Source of the DNA: Eurosta solidaginis
Lineage: Eukaryota; Arthropoda; Insecta; Diptera; Tephritidae
Length of the DNA: 64,000 nucleotides
Direction: 5' to 3'
Assembly (NCBI RefSeq): GCF_040869045.1
Contig: NC_090321.1
Coordinates: forward strand, 141,041,689 to 141,105,688
Position numbers and translations under genes: made by a program. How positions within the stretch are numbered: position 1 is the first letter of the stretch; every line of letters starts with the position of its first letter. The notes under the pieces were generated by a model. The model was given only the letters and a program-made list of their open reading frames with translations. It was not told the DNA's origin and made no database searches. This document shows, in pieces, positions 22,561-33,344 of this stretch.

Positions 22561-23077
22561 AAATTATAAAAGTTTGTTTTAATTACATATAAAATTTTAA
22601 AATTTTTAGCTTTTATGTATGTATAATCTATAAGATCGTCCTAATCGCCCCCTTCCCAAGATCTGCAATTTATAATACTTCGGTTGAAATATTTTATGAA
22701 ATGAATAGTTTAGCTATATATTCATTTTCAATTTTCATTTGTTTCGCTGTGGGTAAAGGCAGCAGAAAAAATGTACCATTCTGGTATTTGAAGAAAGAAT
22801 TGCGTACTTTTCGCTGAAATTTGGCAGCTTTGGTCACTATTTCATGATCACGGTTGCCACACCACATCTGTTTTCTGCACGAAAATTCCTTTTGAAAAAA
22901 TAAAAGAAGGACCAATATTTTTAAAATATCACAAAAAAATTATTTATATAGGCCTTCGCGAATTTCAATCCCTACATCGCGTTAATGTGTTACTATTTGG
23001 CAGCAGTAATACATTCACGCCAGTAAATCTCCATTATTTTGGGAATTGTGGCACGCTCTGACTTATACTATACACAA
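22561..23077. other. AT-rich spacer before the Helitron
   Basis: No gene or repeat recognised. Confidence 0.5.
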
Positions 23078-23194
23078 TCTATATATATAAAAATTAAATG
23101 ATGTTCGTTCCTGTCCAAGTTTTGGGGCCGATACGAGGCCAATTTTATTCATTCTTTTATCATATTATAGGGATCAACTAGATCAAACCGTGGA

Positions 23195-23470
23195 CCCAGA
23201 TACCCCTAGAATGTGCTTATACAATATGGATATCAAATGAAAGCTGTTGTTGAGTTCTTTAGCAGAGGGTAATTTTCATACATCTGGGTGACTAGGGTCT
23301 CGAGATATTTCCCAAAACATGGATCAGAATAACCTTAGGATGTGTTTTTATATTATTGGTATCAAATGGAAGCTGTTAATGAGTACTTGCATATGGGTAT
23401 CGAAAGGAAGCTGTGCTGATGAGTGGAAATTTTTCTCTGGGTGACGAGTGTCTCGAGATCATTTCATGTG
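23195..23470 (+). repeat. Degenerate minisatellite units in the Helitron 5' region
   Basis: Three blocks contain phrases such as ATATGGATATCAAATGAAAG and GGTATCAAATGGAAGCTG, with CTCGAGATATTTCCC between them. They resemble the 130-bp unit of the DINE-like elements. Confidence 0.65.
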
Positions 23471-23572
23471 TACAGTATTTTTTGAATAAATATATGAATT
23501 TTTCGATTTGTGAAATCGTTATCGCTATCGATATCGAAATCAATATCAAAATCGTTGTTGATATTATTATCC

Positions 23573-23871
23573 GTACCCATCCATACCCTACATTTTACAT
23601 CTCACATCTTACATCTTACATCGTACATCTTACATCTTACATCATACATCTTACATCCTACATCTTACATCCCCATACCCATACCATCCTCCATATACAT
23701 ACCCATACCCACCCATACCTTACAACTTACATGTTACATCATACATCTTACATCACACATCTTACATCTTATATCATATATCCCCCATATCCATACCATC
23801 CTCCATATACATACCCATACCTTACATCTTATATCTTACATCTTACATCTTACATTCAAAATTCCCCCATA
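23573..23871 (+). repeat. Microsatellite, 7-bp unit CTTACAT
   Basis: Long runs of CTTACAT with variants CGTACAT, CATACAT and CCTACAT, separated by CCCATACC-type runs. The apparent long frames at 23413-23914 are a product of this repeat. Confidence 0.92.
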
Positions 23872-24004
23872 CCGTGAGCAAAGATGTTCACACATCAAAA
23901 ATATTCACATGTGATAATAATAATCTCACAAATGTGATTTTCCTTAATTCAGGCGCAGAAACGAATAAAAAAGTGAGCGCTATGAATATTATTCATATCG
24001 ATTA

Positions 24005-25590
24005 ATGATTTGTAAAAATGATGAATCTCACATTCTGAAATTCGGAAGATTGTTCCATCAATTTGTCGTGGATATGTATGCAAAAATTGAGACCGAGCGC
24101 TTAAACTATATCAAATTCAACCAGACTAAATTACGGTCCGAGGAATACATTCACTTACGGGATGCAGTGAATAACGATGGAAATGTGAATGACATCGGTA
24201 TAATGATCATAATACCAGCAACATATATTGGTAGCCCGCGACACATGCATTAATATGCACAGGATGCAATGGCGTATGTTCGCGCTTATGTACGGCCGGA
24301 TCTGATTATTACTTTTACATGCAATCCGCAATGGAGTGAAATCAAAGACCATTTGTTTCCTGGCCAATCCCCAATTGATCGATACCACATAACTGCACGT
24401 ATTTTCAAACTAAAACTAAAAACACTTATGGACTTTATTGTCAAACATAGAGTGTTTGGAGAGGTGCGTTGTTATATGTATTCCGTTGAATGGCAAAAGC
24501 GGGGATTACCGCACGCACACATTTGGATTTGGTTGGTTGATAAAATTACACGGGATCAAATTGATGGTGTGATATCAACTGAAATACCGGATCAAACGAT
24601 TGATTCAGATTTGTTCGAAGTCGTCACAAAAGATACGATACATGGACCTTGCGGTAAATTGAATGTGAACTCTCAGTGTATGATTGATGTTCGAAGCGAT
24701 ACCCACGAGCATTAATTTCGGATACGGTCACAGGTGACGATGGATATCCGGCATATCGTCGTCGATCCACTGATGACAATGGTAAATCAACGATAATTAA
24801 GATGGGAAATCAAAATGTTGAAGTTGACAATCGTTGGATTAATCCGTATTGTCCATTGTTGTCCAAAACATTCAAAGCGCAAATTAACGTGGAATACTGT
24901 AATTCCGTTAAATCAATTAAATACATTTGCAAATATGTAAATAAAGGAAGCGATATGGCTGTATTCGGTGCAGTCCAAAATGACAACGACGAGATTAAAA
25001 AATATCAAATGGGGCGTTATATAAGCAGTAACGAAGCGATATGGCGAATTTTTTCATTCCCAATAAACGAAAGACATCCCACCGTCGTTCATTTAGCGGT
25101 TCCCCTTGAAAATGGCCAACGCGTTTATTTTACTCCTGAAAATGCAGCGCTTAGAGCAACAAGTGCACCGTCTACAACTTTGACTGCCTTTTTTCATTTA
25201 TGTCAATCGGACGATTTTGCAAGAACATTGCAGAAGTGCCACAATATTTCACATGGGAAAACCAGTTCAAGGTCAACCTAATGTGTTCTCAACAGATGCA
25301 TTAGGACGCATTTATGCAGTTCATCCAAATAATGCTGAGTGTTTTTACCTGCGATTGTTTTTAATTAATGTTCGTGGCCCAACATCATTTCAAGCTTTAA
25401 AAAGAATTAGTAGTGAATTGTGCGCAACATATCGTGAAGCATGTCAACAATTAAATTTGTTGGAGGATGACAAGCATTGGGAAGATACGCTTGCCGTTGC
25501 AGCTGTAATAGCCAGTCCACATCAAATACGAACATTATTTTCGATAATAATTGCAATGGGGAATTCCATTGGAATTATGGAATAAATTCA
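24005..25590 (+). pseudogene. Helitron Rep (rolling-circle initiator) part
   Basis: Rep nicks DNA in rolling-circle transposition. Seen: FGRLFHQFVVDMYAKIE, then after an in-frame TAA (24251) ITFTCNPQWSEI, then the HxH metal motif in EWQKRGLPHAHIWIWL (about 24490-24530). After a frameshift near 24715 comes KYICKYVNKGSDMAVF, with the tyrosine motif Y-x2-KY-x2-K. 25217-25585 continues in another frame with FYLRLFLINVRGPTSF. At least three breaks make it inactive. Confidence 0.85.
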
Positions 25591-25679
25591 AAGATTATAT
25601 GGCTGATGATATTTTAAACCAAATGCGTCGAAATACTACAAATTATGAGTTGGAATTCATATTGTAAATTTACAATGAA

Positions 25680-26670
25680 GCATTGATAAGGATTGACGAC
25701 ATTTGTTTGTCGATATCAAACAGATCTTTGGAACAATTGGGCATGCCAGCAGCAAATCGTGCAATGCATGATATGTTCAATCGAGAACTGGAGTGCGAAT
25801 ACCATTATGATTGTAATGAACTAAACACATTTGTAACATCAAATTTAACGAAATTGAATGACCAACAGCAACATGTTTATGATACAATCATGAATAATGT
25901 TAGCCATGGAACTGGTGGATTGTTTTTCTTTGATGCTCCTGGGGGAACAGGCAAAATCTCTTTGATTTCATTGATATTAGCAACAATTCGATCAGATAAT
26001 AGCGTTGCATTGGCACTCGCTTCTTCGGAATTGCGACTACATTATTGGAAGGAGATCGCACAGCACATTCTGCACTAAAGTTGCCTTCGAATATGCAGGT
26101 AAATGAAACACCAACATGTAATATTTCGAAAACATCTGGAATGGCAAAAGTTCTTAAAGTATGAAAGCTCATCGTATGGGACGAGTGTACTACGATACAC
26201 AAGAAATCATTGGAAGAACTTGGTAGAACTTTGAAAGATCTACGAGGAAGCCAAACAGTCTTTCGAGGTGCCATGATTTTATTGGCTGGAGATTTCAGGC
26301 AAACATTACCTGTGATCCCAAAATCCACGGCTTTAGATGAAATCAATGCATGTTTAAAATCATCGTATTTATGGAGACATTTAAACACGCTTAAACTTAC
26401 TACAAACGTACGTGTTCAACTACAAAACGATCCGTTAGCAGCTGAATTTTCTCAGCAACTACTGAAAATCGGAAATGGCCAAATGTCTGTCGATTCAACA
26501 GGAATGATTATATTGCCTGCAATTTTTGTACTTTTGCATAATTTAAAGAGGCATTGATACATTGTATTTCCAAACAAAGTTCAGCATTATAAAAACTATG
26601 ATTGGCTCAGCGAAAGAGCAATTTTAGCTGGAAAAAATAAGGACGTCAAAGATATAAATGCAGCTCTGTG
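25680..26670 (+). pseudogene. Helitron PIF1-like helicase part
   Basis: Would unwind DNA during transposition. It reads LNDQQQHVYDTIMNNV, then FFDAPGGTGKISLISLI. In PIF1 helicases the Walker A box reads GGTGKT, so the Thr is replaced by Ile here. After a frameshift come WDECTTIHKKSLEELGRTL (Walker B) and LAGDFRQTLPVIP. The sequence stops after AGKNKDVKDINAALC, where the gypsy LTR begins, so the remaining helicase motifs are absent. Confidence 0.85.
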
Positions 26671-26674
26671 TGTG

Positions 26675-26796
26675 ACATCTCTCGGCTGCCTTATATATGT
26701 GTATACATGATTTGATTATTGACGTAAATACCGCTTAGCATGGCCTTAGCATCGCCTTAGTGATGGTATAGCTTAGTGATGCTAATATCCGTGACA
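26675..26796 (-). repeat. Gypsy copy 1, truncated 3' LTR
   Basis: 122 bp matching 29697-29818, beginning TGTCACGGATATTAGC on the minus strand. The rest of the LTR is missing at the junction with Helitron sequence. A purine-rich tract (26797-26811, AGGTGGGGAGCAG on the minus strand) lies directly upstream of it. Confidence 0.85.
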
Positions 26797-26807
26797 CTGC
26801 TCCCCAC

Positions 26808-27410
26808 CTAAGTCTGATCGTCCCGATCAGACGAATCTCTCGATCTAACCGCTACTAGCCTGTCCAAATGAACCACCCTTCTATTTCGTGGTTTCCCAAT
26901 TGTTTGTATGCGATAGATGGCATCACTGATCCTTTTTACAACTTTGTAAGGGCCTTCCGAACTGCACCAAAATTTGGAAGGAGCACCTTTCCGCCGGTAA
27001 GGGTTGTACAGCAGTACCAAATCTCCCTCCAAGAAACCTTCCGAATTATTCTTGTTGTCGTACCTGTATTTCATCTTACTACTCATTATCCTGGATCGTT
27101 CCTTCGCACTCTGTTGCTTGGCCAATGAAGAACTACTTCGCAGAGCTTGATCTTGGCGGATTGACTTAGCGTCATCAGTATCGTCTTGACGTTTCACAAC
27201 AGTAGTACGCGCTGGCTTGAAACCACCCTTGCATTCTTTCTGGAAAATTCTTTCAGTCGTTTTAGTGCGTCCATTAGGGTTTGTCAATGGCAGTGTTTTT
27301 CTCGCAGGTACTTTTGATTTCGCTTTATTTGCCCCATTCGATCCATCAACCTTTGCTCGATCTACTTTCCTTGACTTTCGTGGTCTCTGTCGAACCTCCT
27401 CCATCAGCAC
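26808..27410 (-). CDS. Integrase C-terminal remnant of gypsy copy 1
   Basis: Open frame of 200 residues. The last 80 or so (YDNKNNSEGFLEGDLVLLYN, then PYKVVKRISDAIYRIQ and RNRRVVHLDRLVAV) match the C-terminal SH3/chromo-like end of gypsy integrases. The N-terminal part is basic and Lys/Arg-rich. There is no catalytic D,D,E core. Whether it is translated is unknown. The homologous stretch of copy 2 is 56332-56808. Confidence 0.75.
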   Translation of the reverse strand: MLMEEVRQRPRKSRKVDRAKVDGSNGANKAKSKVPARKTLPLTNPNGRTKTTERIFQKECKGGFKPARTTVVKRQDDTDDAKSIRQDQALRSSSSLAKQQSAKERSRIMSSKMKYRYDNKNNSEGFLEGDLVLLYNPYRRKGAPSKFWCSSEGPYKVVKRISDAIYRIQTIGKPRNRRVVHLDRLVAVRSRDSSDRDDQT

Positions 27411-28014
27411 TTGCTGAACCCTTTTCCCAAACTGAAGTTAAGTGGCACATCTTGGTTCTTATAACGCATCACCCTTCTCTGCATATCGACCTTGATGTCA
27501 TGGTCAACCAAGAAATCCACTCCCAATATAACTTCATCAACAATCTCCGCCACAACGAATTTGTGTAAAACTATGACCTTCCCAATTAAGACTTCACATA
27601 TCACTTCTCCCTGAACTTGGTTATCCTGCCAGTGACCGTACGCAACTTTGCTCCAGGTAACGGTTTTATTCTCCTGTTGACCAAGTCAGATCGGATCAAG
27701 GAATGAGATGCGCCCGTATCTACAGTCAGTACACGCTCTTTACCATCCACATTCCCTCTGACGGCAAGACTGCTTGATTTCCTTCCAATTTGCGACACAG
27801 ATATCACAGGACATTCAATAGCCGGGGCAAGTTTTCGTTCTTTAAATTCGACACGCTCTTGCTCATTTCCGCCAGCTTTGCGTTTACGGTCACCCACATT
27901 ATTGGAACTATTAGGACCAAGATCGCAATGACGTGCAATGTGACCTGGGTTGCCGCACATGAAACATTTAATAACTCCGGCATTCTTCTGTTGAGATCCC
28001 TTCAGTGCTTCCAA
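27404..28014 (-). pseudogene. Gypsy copy 1 zinc knuckle and aspartic protease
   Basis: Frame 27601-28014 has the knuckle CFMCGNPGHIARHC (C-x2-C-x4-H-x4-C), then the protease active site VDTGASHSLIRSDLV. The second half of the protease (VVAEIVDEVILGVDFLVDHDI) is in the adjoining frame 27404-27604, so one frameshift near 27605 divides it. The related stretch of copy 2 is split at about the same place, by a different change. Confidence 0.82.
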
Positions 28015-29146
28015 AATTGTGTCTAACCACTCTTTCTACTTCCACACGGCGTGCTTTGAAAACTGGCTTACACAGAAGCGACGCTGTTTCCTGAATCAGA
28101 GCTTGTGACACCGTTTCTGCGAATGTAGGTTTTGGGTTTGCGTATGTCGCTCGCTTCGTTTCTATGTCCCGTATGCCATTTAGAAAACTCTGGATTTTTA
28201 CCCTCTCGGTGTACCCCACGGGTGCGTCCGCATTTGCCAAATGTGCCAACCTTTCAACATCCGACACAAACTCCTGCAAAGTCTCATTCGCTCTTTGGTG
28301 ACGGTTTTGCAACTCAATTTGGAATATCTCTTTTCTATGCTCGCTTCCATAATGTCTCTCGACAGCGGCCATCAATACTTCATAGCTTTTCCGTTCGTAC
28401 TCTGGAATAGTCTGTAAGATTTCGGCAGCTGGTCCTTTCAATGCTAGGAAGAGTGCAGCAACTTTATCTTCAGCATTCCAGTTGTTCACTGTTGCGTTCT
28501 TCTCAAACTGTAGCTTAAAGACCTGGAAAGGAACAGACCCGTCAAAGGATGGTGTTTTTACCTTTGGATTGCTTGCTGAAACAGCTGGCCGATTTGGTTG
28601 TAACTGCTCCATACGACCTTTTAAATCATCTACTTCTGCATGAAATTGAGCCATTTTTGCATCCTGCGCTTCCAGTTTTGATGATACCTGTTCCAAAATT
28701 TCTGCCGACATTTCAGATATACGTGCCTCGTGTGCTTGCAATTGAGATGCCATATATGTCTTTTGGTCTTCTAGTTGAGATGACACTTGCGAAGTCATTT
28801 CTGAAATACGTGCCTCCTGTGATTCCAGTTGGGATGCCATATATGTCTTCTGCGATTCCAATTGTGATGACATGTTGGTAGATATTTGTGATGACATTTC
28901 GGACATTTGTGCCGATATTGCAGCCAATATCATATTCAGGTCTGTGTTCGCCATTGTCTGCGATGTTTCATTTTTCTCTTCAATTTTTGTTGTTGTCTCG
29001 TCCCCATCAGGATAAAAGACATACTCTTCCACATCAATTCCTTCTGCTTCCATTGCCTCTCGTAGCCGTGCCTGAAGTTCGAGTTTAACGCCGCTTGTAT
29101 TCAATCCACGGCTCTCCAACTCCTTCTTTAGTTGCTGGATCTTCAA
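27968..29146 (-). CDS. Gypsy gag with N-terminal SAP-like domain
   Basis: Open frame of 392 residues. Residues 1-36 (KIQQLKKELESRGLNTSG and on to LREAMEAEG) look like a SAP domain, a DNA-binding helix-loop-helix found in chromatin proteins. Residues about 65-170 form a repetitive coiled coil built on SSQLESQKTYMASQLESQ-like units. Residues about 190-350 hold the gag core (FDGSVPFQVFKLQFEKNATV, LQEFVSDVERLAHLANADAP). The zinc knuckle lies in another frame downstream, so a frameshift near 28010 probably ends this frame early. The gag assignment is firm; the SAP call is by eye. Confidence 0.8.
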   Translation of the reverse strand: MKIQQLKKELESRGLNTSGVKLELQARLREAMEAEGIDVEEYVFYPDGDETTTKIEEKNETSQTMANTDLNMILAAISAQMSEMSSQISTNMSSQLESQKTYMASQLESQEARISEMTSQVSSQLEDQKTYMASQLQAHEARISEMSAEILEQVSSKLEAQDAKMAQFHAEVDDLKGRMEQLQPNRPAVSASNPKVKTPSFDGSVPFQVFKLQFEKNATVNNWNAEDKVAALFLALKGPAAEILQTIPEYERKSYEVLMAAVERHYGSEHRKEIFQIELQNRHQRANETLQEFVSDVERLAHLANADAPVGYTERVKIQSFLNGIRDIETKRATYANPKPTFAETVSQALIQETASLLCKPVFKARRVEVERVVRHNFGSTEGISTEECRSY

Positions 29147-29215
29147 TTCACTGAACTTTGCTGTGTCCTTGTTGTCCTCTGGAATTTATTCAACAATTCC
29201 TCTTCTGACATCAAT

Positions 29216-29818
29216 TGTAACGAATTTGCTTGCAAATCCTCTTATTTGCCTTTTTGCTAAGTTCATATCACTAAACCGTTGAATAAATAACTCCAATATT
29301 GAATAATGGAAAAATGGCCTTTATTAAAGTACTTCACAATAACACTTATACTTTGCAATTAGCTGGCTTAATAACCAAACTGATAGCTTAAATGAAACTG
29401 ACATCCAAAATAATACTGCTATTGCTCGCTAGATATCGTCTTAATCAAACTGCTTGACAACTCAAATCAAACTGAATTACTTCTTACTCGCTTGCGCCGC
29501 TTTTATAGTTTACGCTGCATACATCTAGGCTCTTCTATTTCCAGAACTTACCAACTGTTTCGTGTGTTTATAGTTCTCATATAGTTTCTACTTGTTTACA
29601 ATTGTCTACTTTTCAGCGTCTCTCAGATGTATGTGAGTTTGTAGTTTACAGTTTCTCGCACACACATAGGCGTATAAGTAAATGCATCTGTGTGTGACAT
29701 CTCTCGGCTGCCTTATATATGTGTATACATGATTTGATTATTGACGTAAATACCGCTTAGCATGGCCTTAGCATCGCCTTAGTGATGGTATACCTTAGTG
29801 ATGCTAATATCCGTGACA
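29216..29818 (-). repeat. Gypsy copy 1, 5' LTR
   Basis: Runs on the minus strand from TGTCACGG to CGTTACA (603 bp). It is homologous to the 3' LTR of copy 2 (56820-57356), most clearly at the CGTTACA end. The internal start next to it (minus strand) reads ATTGATGTCAGAAG; I cannot name the primer tRNA. Confidence 0.85.
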
Positions 29819-29912
29819 GTATCAAAGAATTTGCTTTGTTTCGTATTAATTTTATTCTCTTTCAGGAAATCATTGAATTTATCACCTAGCGAAGCGGGCG
29901 AGGGTACGCTAG
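29819..29912 (+). other. Helitron 3' end
   Basis: Resumes after the gypsy LTR and runs to GAAGCGGGCGAGGGTACGCTAG. It shares general form with the end of the second Helitron (GAAGTTTGCCGGGGTCAGCTAG). Confidence 0.75.
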
Positions 29913-30273
29913 TTCTACATAAATATAAAAAATATATAAAATTAAGTCAACCTATAGTTCTTTTGGTAGCTCTTAGTAGTTGATGGAACCTATCTTCCTC
30001 CGACCGAAATTCGGTTACGGTTATGAACAATGTGGGGAGTTGCGTAAATGTGGATATACTTTTAGTATTTTTCAGCTAAGCTAAGCTAATAAAAATAGTC
30101 GTGAATTAGCCTCATTGACACATTTATAATGTTTCAAAATCTGTAGAAGAGCTTTCAATACACGATCGGAAAAAACGGAATAATAAGATATCTTTTCCAA
30201 AAGAGTTTTAGGGTTCACAATAAGCGTAAATTTTTCATGAAACTTAAACTTTCTCATCAAGATCAATAAAAAA
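29913..30273. other. Spacer without recognised content
   Basis: AT-rich. No gene or repeat recognised. Confidence 0.5.
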
Positions 30274-33200
30274 CAAGTAAGGAAGGTTAAGTTCGGGTGT
30301 AACCGAACATTACATACTCAGTTGAGAGCTATGGTGACAACATAAGGGAAAATAACCATGTAGGAAAATGAAACGAGAGAAACCCTGGAATGTGTATCAA
30401 ATGAAAGGCATTAAAGAGTCTTTTATGAGGGAGTGGGCCATAGTTCTATAGGTGGATGCCATTTAGGGATATAGCCATAAAGGTGATCAGGGTTGACTCC
30501 AGAATTCGTTTCTACGATATGGGTATCAAATGAAAGGTGTTAATGAGTATTTTAGAAGGGAGTAATCCTTAGTTCCATAGGTGGACGCCGTTTCGAGATA
30601 TCGCCACAAAGGTGGACCAGGGGTGACCCTAGAATTTGTTTGTACAATATGGGCATCAAACGAATGGTGTTAATGAGTATTTTAATAGGGAGTGGGCCTT
30701 AGTTCTATAGGTAGATGCTGTTTCGAAATATCGCCATAAAGGTGGACCAGGGGTGATTCTAGAATGTGTTTGTACGATATGGGTATCAAATTAAAGGTAT
30801 TAAAGAGGGTTTTAAAAGGGAGTGGTGGTTGTTGTATAGGTGGTCGCCTTTTCGAGATATCGCCATAAAGGTGGACCAGGGGTGACTCTAGAATGCGTTT
30901 GTACGATATGGGTATCAAATGAAAGGTGTTAATGAGTATTTAAAAGGGAGTAATTCTTAGTTCCATAGGTGGACGCCGTTTCGAGATATCGCCATAAAGG
31001 TGGACCAGGGGTGACCCTAGAATTTGTTTGTACAATATGGGTATCAAACGAAAGGTGTTAATGAGTATTTTAAAAGCGAGTGGGCCTTAGTTCTATAGGT
31101 GGACGCCGTTTCGAGATATCGCCATAAAGGTGGGCCAGGGGTGACTCTAGAATTCGTTCGTGCAATATGGGTATCAAACGAAAGGAGTTAATGAGTATTT
31201 TAAAAGGGAGTGGCCCTTAGTTCTATAGGTGGACGCTTTTCGAGGTATCGCAATAAAGGTGGACCAGGGGTGACTCTAGACTTTGTTTGTACGATATGGG
31301 TATCAAATTAAAGTTATTAATGAGGGTTTTAAAAGGGAGTGGTGGTTGTTGTATAGGTGGTCGCATTTTCGAGATATCGCCATAAAGGTGGAGCAGGGGT
31401 GACCCTAGAATTTGTTTGTACAATATGGGTATCAAAATAAAGGTGTTAATGAGTATTTTAAAAGGGAGTAGTCCTTAGTTCCAACGGTGGACGCCGTTTC
31501 GAGATATCGCCATAAAGGTGGAGCAGGGGTGACCCTAGAATTTGTTTGTACAATATGGGTATCAAATGAAAGGTGTTAATGAGTATTTTTAAAAGGGAGT
31601 AATCCTTAGTTCCATAGGTGGACGCCGTTTCGAGATATCGCCATAAAGGTGGGTATGCAATATGGGTATCAAACAAAAGGAGTTAATGAGTATTTTAAAA
31701 GGGAGTGGACCTTAGTTCTATAGGTGGACGCCTTTTCGAGGTATCGCAATAAAGGTGGACCAGGGGTGACTCTAAACTTTGTTTGTACGATATGGGTATC
31801 AAATGAAAGGTGTTAATGAGTATTTTTAAAAGGGAGTAGGCCTTCGTTCTATAGGTGTTCACCTTTTCGAGATATCGCCATAAAGGTGGACCAGGGGTGA
31901 CTCTAGAATGAGTTTGTACGATATGGGTATCAAATTAATGGTATTAATGAGAGTTTTAAAAGGGAGTGGTGTGAAGGCGTTTTCCAGGTATCGACCAAAA
32001 TGTGGGCCAGGGTGACCCAGAACATCATCTGTTGGATACCGCTAATTTATTTATATATGTAATACCTGCCAAGATTTTAAGGGTTTTTTATTTCGCCCTG
32101 CAGAACTTTTTCATTTTCTTCTACTTAATATGGTAGGTGTCACAACCATTTTATAAAGTTTTTTCTAAAGTTATATTTCGCGTCAATAAAACAATCCAAT
32201 TACCTTACCATGTTTCATCCCTTTTTTCGTATTTGGTATAGAATTATGGCATTTTTTCATTTTTCGTAATTTTCGATATCGAAAAAGTGGGCGTGGTCAT
32301 AGTCGGATTTCGTTCATTTTTCATACCAAGATAAAGTGAGTTCAAGTAAGCACGTGAACTAAGTTCAGTAAAGATATGTCGATTTTTGCTCAAGTTATCG
32401 TGTTAAAGGCCATGCGGAATGACAGACGGACGACTGTGTATAAAAACTGGGCGTGGCATCAATCGATTTCGCCCATTTTCACAGAAAACAGTTAACGTCA
32501 TAAAATCTATGCCCCTACCAAATTTCAAAAGGATTGCTATATTTTTGTTCGACTTATGGCGTTAAAAGTATCCTAGACAAATTAAATGAAAAAGGGCGGA
32601 GCCACGCCCATTTTGAAATTTTCTGTTATTTTTGTATTTTGTTGCACCATTTCATTATTGGAGTTGAATGTTGACATAATTTACTCATGTACTGTAAAGA
32701 TATTAAATATTTTGTTAAAATTTTACTTAAAAAAAATTTTTTTTTTTAAAGTGGGCGTGGTCCTTCTCCGATTTTGCTAATTTTTATTAAGCGTACATAT
32801 AGTAATAGGAGTAACGTTTCTGCCAAATTTCATCATGATATCTTCAACGATTGCCAAAATACAGCTTGGAAAAATTTTAAATTACCTTCTTTTAAAAGTG
32901 GGCGGTGCCACGCCCATTGTCCAAAATTTTACTAATTTTCTATTCTGCGTCATAAGTTAAACTCACCTGCCAAGTTTCGTCGCTTTATCTGTCTTTTGTA
33001 ATGAATTATCGCACTTTTTCGGTTTTTCGAAATTTTCGATATCGAAAAAGTGGGCGTGGTTATAGTCCGATATCGTTCATTTTAAATAGCGATCTGAGAT
33101 GAGTGCTCAGGAACCTACATACTAAATTTCATCAAGATACCTCAAAATTTACTCAAGTTATCGTGTTAACGGACGGACGGACGGACGGACGGACGGACGG

Positions 33201-33344
33201 ACATGGCTCAATCAAATTTTTTTTCGATCCTGAATATTTTGATATATGGAAGTCTATATCTATCTCGATTCCTTTATATATGTACAACCAACCGTTATCC
33301 AATCAAACTTAATATACTCTGTGAGCTCTGCTCAACTGAGTATA
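30274..33344 (+). mobile_element. DINE/INE-1-like element D2, uninterrupted
   Basis: Complete copy from CAAGTAAGG to CTCAACTGAGTATA. Same hairpin (30291-30308), a longer minisatellite, palindromes near 32275 and 33035, and an (ACGG)n run near 33170-33200 followed by ATGGCT. Non-coding. It supplies the empty site for LOA copy B (near 32790) and is the reference for D1 and D3. Confidence 0.8.
30390..31965 (+). repeat. Minisatellite of D2, about 130-bp unit
   Basis: About a dozen units with GATATGGGTATCAAAT or CAATATGGGTATCAAA, spaced 129-130 bp. Two unit flavours alternate irregularly: one has AGTAATCCTTAGTTCC and the other GTGGGCCTTAGTTC. One unit near 31640 is shortened. Reading frames in this stretch are repeat artefacts. 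Confidence 0.93.

Larger units (their letters stand above)
26675..29818 (-). mobile_element. Gypsy-type LTR element without reverse transcriptase, copy 1
   Basis: Read on the minus strand: 5' LTR (29216-29818), gag with SAP-like N-terminus, zinc knuckle, protease, then directly the C-terminal tail of an integrase, a polypurine tract and a truncated 3' LTR. Reverse transcriptase, RNase H and the integrase core are absent. Copy 2 at 55050-57356 has the same gap. It sits inside the Helitron. Confidence 0.85.
23078..29912 (+). mobile_element. Helitron, autonomous type but decayed
   Basis: Starts TCTATATATATAA after an A and ends GGGTACGCTAG before a T, matching the Helitron rule of TC...CTRR inserted between A and T. 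Near the 3' end GCGAAGCGGGCGAGGG could form part of the terminal hairpin. Inside are Rep and PIF1-like helicase frames, all broken. A minus-strand gypsy element (26675-29818) interrupts it, and the helicase C-terminal part is missing at that point. Confidence 0.82.

Noticed and set aside
23413..23914. Two overlapping long open frames rich in Tyr, His, Ile and Leu
   Set aside because: They are translations of the CTTACAT microsatellite in different frames, not genes.
24005..26670. A new defence or replication system with Rep and helicase
   Set aside because: Motif order and the TC/CTAG ends fit a known type of element, a Helitron, and the frames are broken.
26675..29818. Gene capture by the Helitron
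   Set aside because: The inner piece has its own LTRs and polypurine tract and occurs elsewhere, so it is a later insertion.
30390..31965. CRISPR-like array (also 2450-3215 and 53320-54310)
   Set aside because: Units of 130 bp are directly adjacent with no unique spacers. This is a minisatellite inside an insect transposable element.
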